From JBKHJZ01 sp046537875 (GTDB taxonomy: Bacteria; Actinomycetota; Acidimicrobiia; Acidimicrobiales; VFJN01): a stretch of 30,624 nt of DNA. Positions within the stretch are counted from its first letter, which is position 1; each line of letters begins with the position of its first letter. A program made the translations under genes and the position numbers. The notes under the pieces are model-generated. The model did not search any database. It saw only the letters and a list, made by a program, of their open reading frames with translations, and was not told the origin of the DNA. Location: assembly GCA_046537875.1 (NCBI GenBank), contig JBKHJZ010000022.1, positions 1-30,624 on the forward strand, read 5' to 3'. Positions 23,694-30,624 of this stretch are shown here, piece after piece.

Positions 23694-25564
23694 GCCCGCT
23701 CCCTCGCCGGCGGCCCGTGGATCTTCTCGTACACCGCTTCGGCCACGTCGTCGGGCAACCAGGAGAGGCCCTTCAGGTCGTCGAGCGACGCCCGCTTCAC
23801 CGCCGTGATGCCGCCCAGCTCCCGGGTCAGGCGCTTGCGCCGCGTCGGCCCGAGGCCGCGGACGTCGTCGAGCACCGAGCGGGTCATGCGCTTCCCGCGG
23901 AGCTGGCGGTGGTACGAGATGGCGAAGCGGTGCGCCTCGTCGCGGATGCGCTGCAGCAGGTAGAGCGCCTCGGATCCCCGGGGGATCCGCACCGGGTCGG
24001 ACGACCCCGGCAGGTAGACCTCCTCGAAGCGCTTCGCCAGCGCCGCGGCCGGGATCTCCTCCCCGAGGCCCAGCTCCTCCAGCACCCGCACGGCCACCCC
24101 GAGCTGGCCCTTGCCCCCGTCGACCAGCAGGAGCTGCGGCGGGTAGACGAACTTGCCGGGCCGCTCGGCGGCCGGCCTCGACCGCTCGTCGAGGTAGGCG
24201 GTGAGGCGCCGCGTGAGCACCTCCTCCATCGCCGCGAAGTCGTCGTTGCCGTCGACGCCCCGGACCTTGAAGCGGCGGTACGCGGCCTTGCGCGGCAGGC
24301 CGTCCTCGACCACGACCATCGACCCCACGTAGTCGGTGCCCTGGATGTGGCTCATGTCGTAGCACTCGATGCGCAGCGGGGCCTCGGGCAGCCCGAGGGC
24401 ATCCTGCAGCTCGTTGAGCGCCCGGGCCCGTGCGTTGTGGTCGCTGGCCCTCCGCAGCCGGTGCCGGGTGAACTCCTCGCCCGCGTTGCGGGCGACGGTG
24501 GCCTGGAGCTCGCGCTTGGCGCCCCGCTGGGGCACGCGGACCTCGACCCTCGACCCCCGCAGGTGCGACAGCCAGTCGGCGTACAGATCCGGGTCGTCCG
24601 GAGGTGTGGGCACCAGCACCGCGCGCGGCACGCCCAGCGGCGGATCGTCGTACAGGCCCTCGAGCACGTCGCCCACCAGCTCGCCGGGCGTCAGGTCCTC
24701 CACCTTGTCGACCACGAACCCCTTGCGGCCCACCACCCGGCCCCTGCGCACGAAGAACACCTGCACCGCGGCCTCCAGGTCGTCCTCGGCGATGCCGATG
24801 ACGTCGAGGTCCTCGTTGCGCTCGGCCACCATCTGCTGGCGCTCGATCGCCTTGCGCACGCTGGCCAGGCGGTCGCGCAGCCGCGCGGCGCGCTCGTACT
24901 CCAGCGCCGTGGCCGCCTCGCGCATCCCCTGCTCGAGGCGCCGCACCACCGCGTCCGTGTCGCCGTCGAGGAACTCGAGCAGCTCGGCGACGAGCCGGTC
25001 GTACCTCTCGTGGTCGATCTCGCCGACGCACGGCCCCGAGCACTTCTCGATGTGGTACAGCAGGCACGGCCGGCCCAGCCGCTCGTGGCGCCGGAACTTG
25101 TTGTCGCTGCAGGTGCGCAGCGGGAACGTGCGCAGCAGCAGGTCGAGCGTCTCGCGGATCGCGTAGGCGTGGGCGTAGGGGCCGTAGTAGCGGACCCCCT
25201 TGCGCTTGCGTCCCCGCATCACGGTCGGTCGCGGCCACTCGTCGCCCACCGTCACCGCCAGGAACGGGTAGCTCTTGTCGTCCCGCAACCGGACGTTGAA
25301 GCGGGGCCGGTGCTGCTTGATGAGGCTGTACTCGAGCATGAGCGCCTCGACCTCGTTGCGCACCTGGATCCACTCGACGGTCTCGGCGGCCCCCACCATG
25401 GCGGCGGTCCGCGGAGCGAGGCTGCGGGAGTCCTGGAAGTAGGTCGCCAGCCGGTGGCGCAGCGAACGCGCCTTCCCGACGTAGATCACCCGCCCCTCGC
25501 GGTCCTTGAACTGGTAGGACCCGGGGGCGTCGGGAATCGTGCCGGGTTCCGGGCGCTGCACCAC
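23690..25564 (-). CDS. uvrC: Excinuclease ABC subunit UvrC
   Basis: A 624-residue nucleotide excision repair endonuclease. The N-terminal GIY-YIG domain (PGSYQFKD...VIYVGKARSLRHRLATYF, about 14-45) makes the 3' cut. A Cys-rich middle part (TCSDNKFRRHERLGRPCLLYHIEKCSGPC) follows, then a UVR motif (ALEYERAARLRDRLASV) that meets the matching motif of UvrB. The RNase H-like domain (IECYDMSHIQGTDYVGSMVV) makes the 5' cut. Two helix-hairpin-helix repeats end the protein (VRGLGPTRRKRLTRELGGI...). The start is one of two adjacent GTGs (25564 or 25561). There is no ribosome site; TACCCT seven bases upstream suggests a leaderless transcript. Its own uvrA/uvrB partners lie about 1.4 kb and 4.4 kb away. 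Confidence 0.96.
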   Translation of the reverse strand: MVQRPEPGTIPDAPGSYQFKDREGRVIYVGKARSLRHRLATYFQDSRSLAPRTAAMVGAAETVEWIQVRNEVEALMLEYSLIKQHRPRFNVRLRDDKSYPFLAVTVGDEWPRPTVMRGRKRKGVRYYGPYAHAYAIRETLDLLLRTFPLRTCSDNKFRRHERLGRPCLLYHIEKCSGPCVGEIDHERYDRLVAELLEFLDGDTDAVVRRLEQGMREAATALEYERAARLRDRLASVRKAIERQQMVAERNEDLDVIGIAEDDLEAAVQVFFVRRGRVVGRKGFVVDKVEDLTPGELVGDVLEGLYDDPPLGVPRAVLVPTPPDDPDLYADWLSHLRGSRVEVRVPQRGAKRELQATVARNAGEEFTRHRLRRASDHNARARALNELQDALGLPEAPLRIECYDMSHIQGTDYVGSMVVVEDGLPRKAAYRRFKVRGVDGNDDFAAMEEVLTRRLTAYLDERSRPAAERPGKFVYPPQLLLVDGGKGQLGVAVRVLEELGLGEEIPAAALAKRFEEVYLPGSSDPVRIPRGSEALYLLQRIRDEAHRFAISYHRQLRGKRMTRSVLDDVRGLGPTRRKRLTRELGGITAVKRASLDDLKGLSWLPDDVAEAVYEKIHGPPARERA

Positions 25565-25571
25565 GATGCCG

Positions 25572-25577
25572 AGGGTA
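25572..25577 (-). promoter_or_regulatory. Possible -10 element of uvrC (leaderless start)
   Basis: Minus-strand TACCCT is followed by seven bases and then the GTG start of uvrC, the usual spacing between a -10 hexamer and the first transcribed base. No Shine-Dalgarno sequence precedes the GTG pair. No clear -35 hexamer or SOS box is visible. Confidence 0.35.
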
Positions 25578-25686
25578 GAGGCTCGCCCTCCGGTCTCCGC
25601 CGTGGTGACCACACCGGGTGTGCCCGACCCGTCGGGCCCCCGGTGTCGCCCCGGAGATGGACTCCCGCTTGCCGCCGCAGTGGTCG

Positions 25687-25824
25687 TAGACTGGAGCACA
25701 CAGCCGGCCCGGTACTCCGGCTGCAGATCGATCCTGGGGACGACATCCCCGTGGGTGAGGCGACCGGGCTGTCCCCACCGTCCGCCAACCAGGGTCACAC
25801 CACCTCGACGGAGGATCACATCCC
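25687..25824 (+). promoter_or_regulatory. Candidate -10 and structured leader of nadA
   Basis: TAGACT (25687-25692) is the best -10-like hexamer before nadA and implies a leader of about 125 bases. The leader can form three successive hairpins: CAGCCGG/CCGGCTG (25701-25707 with 25717-25723, nine-base loop), GGGGA/TCCCC (25736-25740 with 25746-25750), and GTGGG/CCCAC (25751-25755 with 25774-25778). GGAGG then lies ten bases before the ATG. I do not recognise a known riboswitch consensus, but the layout is that of a regulated leader. Confidence 0.4.
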
Positions 25825-26940
25825 ATGCTGCGGCTCCAGACCCCGCTCGACGAGCGGTACACCGACGCGCCGGCGGGCGCACTGCCGGCGCGGATCGCCG
25901 AGGCCCGCGCCACGCTGGGCGACCGCCTCTTCATCCTCGGGCACCACTACCAGCGCGACGAGATCATCCGGTGGGCCGATGCCCGCGGTGACTCGTACCG
26001 GCTGTCGGTGCTCGCTCAACAGCGGCGCCAGGCCGAGTTCATCGTGTTCTGCGGCGTCCACTTCATGGCCGAGTCGGCCGACGTCCTCACCGGCGACCAC
26101 CAGACCGTGATCCTCCCGGACATGAACGCCGGGTGCTCGATGGCCGACATGGCCGACATCGACGAGGTCGAGGAGGCCTGGGAGGCGCTCGCCGACGTCG
26201 TCGACGTCCACCGGGTGGTGCCGATCACCTACATGAACAGCTCCGCGGCGCTCAAGGCGTTCGTCGGCCGCAACGGCGGCGCCGTGTGCACGTCGACCAA
26301 CGCCCGTGCGGTGCTCGACTGGGCGCTGGGCACGCCGGGCGCCGGTGGCGGGCGCGGCGACCGGGTCCTGTTCTTCCCCGACCAGCACCTGGGCCGCAAC
26401 ACCGGCGTGGCGATGGGCCACGGCCTCGACGCCATGCGCGTGTGGGACCCACGGCGCGAGCTGGGCGGGCTCACCGAGCGCGACTGCAAGGAGGCCACGT
26501 TCCTGCTCTGGCGCGGGCACTGCTCGATCCACCAGCGGTTCCGGCCGGAGCACGTCGAGGCGTTCCGGGCCGAGCACCCGGACGGCGCCGTGATCGTCCA
26601 CCCCGAGTGCCCCCACGAGACCGTGCGGCTGGCCGACCAGGTGGGGTCGACCGACTACATCGTGCGCGCGCTCGACGCCGCCCCCGCCGGCGCCACGATC
26701 GCCGTCGGCACCGAGATCCACCTGGTCAACCGCCTCGCCCACGAGCACCCCGACAAGACGGTGGTGTCGCTCGACCCGATCGTGTGCCCCTGCTCGACGA
26801 TGAACCGCATCGACGAGCCGCACCTCGCCTGGGTGCTCGACGAGCTGGTGGCCGGCCGGGTGGTCAACCAGGTGAGCGTCGACCCGGAGACCGCCGAGTG
26901 GGCCCGGGTGGCCCTCCAGCGCATGATCGACATCACCTGA
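25825..26940 (+). CDS. nadA: Quinolinate synthase NadA
   Basis: A 371-residue quinolinate synthase, which condenses iminoaspartate with dihydroxyacetone phosphate in NAD biosynthesis using an oxygen-sensitive 4Fe-4S cluster. The likely cluster cysteines are C104 (NAGCSMADM), C262 (VHPECP) and C321 or C323 (VCPCSTM). Family motifs include ILGHHYQRDEI, VFCGVHFMAE, YMNSSAALKAF, FFPDQHLGRNTG and GTEIHLVNRL. It is the only plus-strand gene of the window, divergent from uvrC and ending 12 bases from the uvrA stop. The usual partners nadB and nadC are not in this window. It starts at ATG 25825 after GGAGG. Confidence 0.96.
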   Translation: MLRLQTPLDERYTDAPAGALPARIAEARATLGDRLFILGHHYQRDEIIRWADARGDSYRLSVLAQQRRQAEFIVFCGVHFMAESADVLTGDHQTVILPDMNAGCSMADMADIDEVEEAWEALADVVDVHRVVPITYMNSSAALKAFVGRNGGAVCTSTNARAVLDWALGTPGAGGGRGDRVLFFPDQHLGRNTGVAMGHGLDAMRVWDPRRELGGLTERDCKEATFLLWRGHCSIHQRFRPEHVEAFRAEHPDGAVIVHPECPHETVRLADQVGSTDYIVRALDAAPAGATIAVGTEIHLVNRLAHEHPDKTVVSLDPIVCPCSTMNRIDEPHLAWVLDELVAGRVVNQVSVDPETAEWARVALQRMIDIT

Positions 26941-26952
26941 CGGGCTGCCGGC

Positions 26953-29874
<2,922 letters not shown>

Positions 29875-29882
29875 GACGGGAC

Positions 29883-29921
29883 AGGCTATCCGCCGCGTCC
29901 ACCCCAGGAACGGATGTTCGG
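29883..29921 (-). promoter_or_regulatory. LexA-type SOS box and promoter of uvrA
   Basis: Minus-strand CCGAACATCCGTTCCT (29921-29906) matches the Gram-positive/actinobacterial LexA box (CGAAC-N4-GTTCG) at 12 of 14 positions of the Bacillus form, with a perfect GAAC-N4-GTTC core. Its right half doubles as the -35 region: 17 bases on lies TAGCCT (29888-29883), eight bases before the uvrA GTG. LexA bound here would block the promoter, giving DNA-damage induction. A 6+6 hairpin (CGGGTG/CACCCG, 29919-29936) abuts the box. Confidence 0.6.
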
Positions 29922-29949
29922 GTGGCCCGACACCCGCTGCGTCCGGCGA

Positions 29950-30624
29950 TCACACACCCGCCTCGCGCAGCTCGCGCTTGAGCTCGCCGATCTCGTCGCG
30001 GAGGCGGGCCGCGTACTCGAACCGCAGGTCGGCCGCCGCCTCGTGCATCTCCTCTTCGAGGGTCTGGATGAGGCGGCCGAGCTCGGTGGGCGGCAGGTCG
30101 ACGAGCTCGGCCCGCAGCCGCTCGGCCGCGCCCCGGCGCCGCCGGCGCCGCCCCTCGCCGGGAACGGGTGTCTCCTCGCCCGGCCGCAGGTGGGCGAGGA
30201 TGTCGTTGACGGCCTTGCGGATGGTCTGCGGCTCGATCCCGTGCTCGGCGTTGTAGGCGATCTGGAGCCGGCGCCGCCGCTGGGTCTCGCCGATGGCCCG
30301 CTTCATCGAGTCGGTGGTGGTGTCGGCGTACATGATGACCTGGCCGTCGACGTTGCGGGCCGCCCGCCCGGTGGTCTGGATGAGCGACGTCTCGCTGCGG
30401 AGGAAGCCCTCCTTGTCGGCGTCGAGGATGGCGACCAGCGACACCTCGGGCAGGTCGAGCCCCTCGCGCAGCAGGTTGATGCCCACGAGCACGTCGAACT
30501 CGCCGAGCCGCAGGGCGCGCACGATCTCGATGCGCTCGATGGTGTCGATGTTCGAGTGCAGGTAGCGGACCCGGAGCCCCTGCTCGAGCAGGTAGTCGGT
30601 GAGGTCCTCGGCCATCTTCTTGGT
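29950..30624 (-). CDS. uvrB: Excinuclease ABC subunit UvrB (3' part only)
   Basis: The last 224 residues of UvrB; the 5' end lies beyond the right edge. Visible are the helicase core motifs TKKMAEDLTDYL, RYLHSNIDTIERIEI, VLVGINLLREGLDLPEVSLVAILDADKEGFLRS and QTTGRAARN (motif VI with the arginine finger). The Arg-rich linker follows, and the C-terminal UVR motif (LEEEMHEAAADLRFEYAARLRDEIGELKRE) binds UvrC. UvrB loads onto damage with UvrA, verifies it and recruits UvrC. The 75-base gap to uvrA contains the SOS box, so uvrA can be induced separately. Confidence 0.97.
   Translation of the reverse strand, partial: TKKMAEDLTDYLLEQGLRVRYLHSNIDTIERIEIVRALRLGEFDVLVGINLLREGLDLPEVSLVAILDADKEGFLRSETSLIQTTGRAARNVDGQVIMYADTTTDSMKRAIGETQRRRRLQIAYNAEHGIEPQTIRKAVNDILAHLRPGEETPVPGEGRRRRRRGAAERLRAELVDLPPTELGRLIQTLEEEMHEAAADLRFEYAARLRDEIGELKRELREAGV

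Noticed and set aside
25699..25824. Known NAD+ riboswitch in front of nadA
   Set aside because: I could not match a remembered consensus, so only a structured leader is reported.
29875..29882. Ribosome binding site for uvrA
   Set aside because: The eight bases between the -10 hexamer and GTG have no purine-rich stretch; a leaderless start explains it better.

Overview
This is a 30.6 kb stretch of very GC-rich DNA with dense GTG starts, 4- and 8-base gene overlaps and almost complete strand bias: every recognised gene except nadA is on the minus strand. The gene set (uvrC, rapZ, yvcK, gap, pgk, tpiA and secG in actinobacterial order) together with Shine-Dalgarno-poor, possibly leaderless starts points to a high-GC Actinomycetota chromosome. 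A deep lineage such as Acidimicrobiia is my guess, not something the sequence proves. I see no insertion sequence, phage gene, integrase or CRISPR array.

Read in the direction of transcription (right to left), the window starts with the 3' part of uvrB, then uvrA behind a LexA-type SOS box. The lone plus-strand gene nadA (quinolinate synthase, with a structured leader) converges on uvrA and diverges from uvrC. From uvrC the set runs: a small class I methyltransferase, rapZ, yvcK, then gap-pgk-tpiA. WhiA, which normally lies between yvcK and gap in this phylum, is missing here.

A five-gene peptide/nickel-type ABC importer follows: a lipoprotein binding protein, two permeases and two ATPases. 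It is ordered like a classical dpp operon, with a strong stem-loop after the binding-protein gene. Next comes secG, which normally follows tpiA directly.

Downstream of secG is a complete molybdenum-hydroxylase (cox-type) cluster: a lone second large subunit, then coxS-coxL-coxM, coxD (MoxR ATPase), coxE (VWA protein), an XdhC family split into two genes, a MocA-like cytidylyltransferase, and a membrane-anchored CoxG. Both large subunits carry the form II signature AYRGAGR and lack the copper-binding cysteine of true CO dehydrogenase, so the substrates are unknown. The window ends in tRNA-Leu(GAG).

The layout suggests that an old core order, tpiA-secG-tRNA-Leu(GAG), has been opened twice: by the transporter (between tpiA and secG) and by the Mo-hydroxylase cluster (between secG and the tRNA). 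I found no clearly novel defence or mobile system. The most interesting points are the two-large-subunit form II cluster, the double cassette insertion, the absent whiA, and several unexplained palindromes and leaders at operon junctions.
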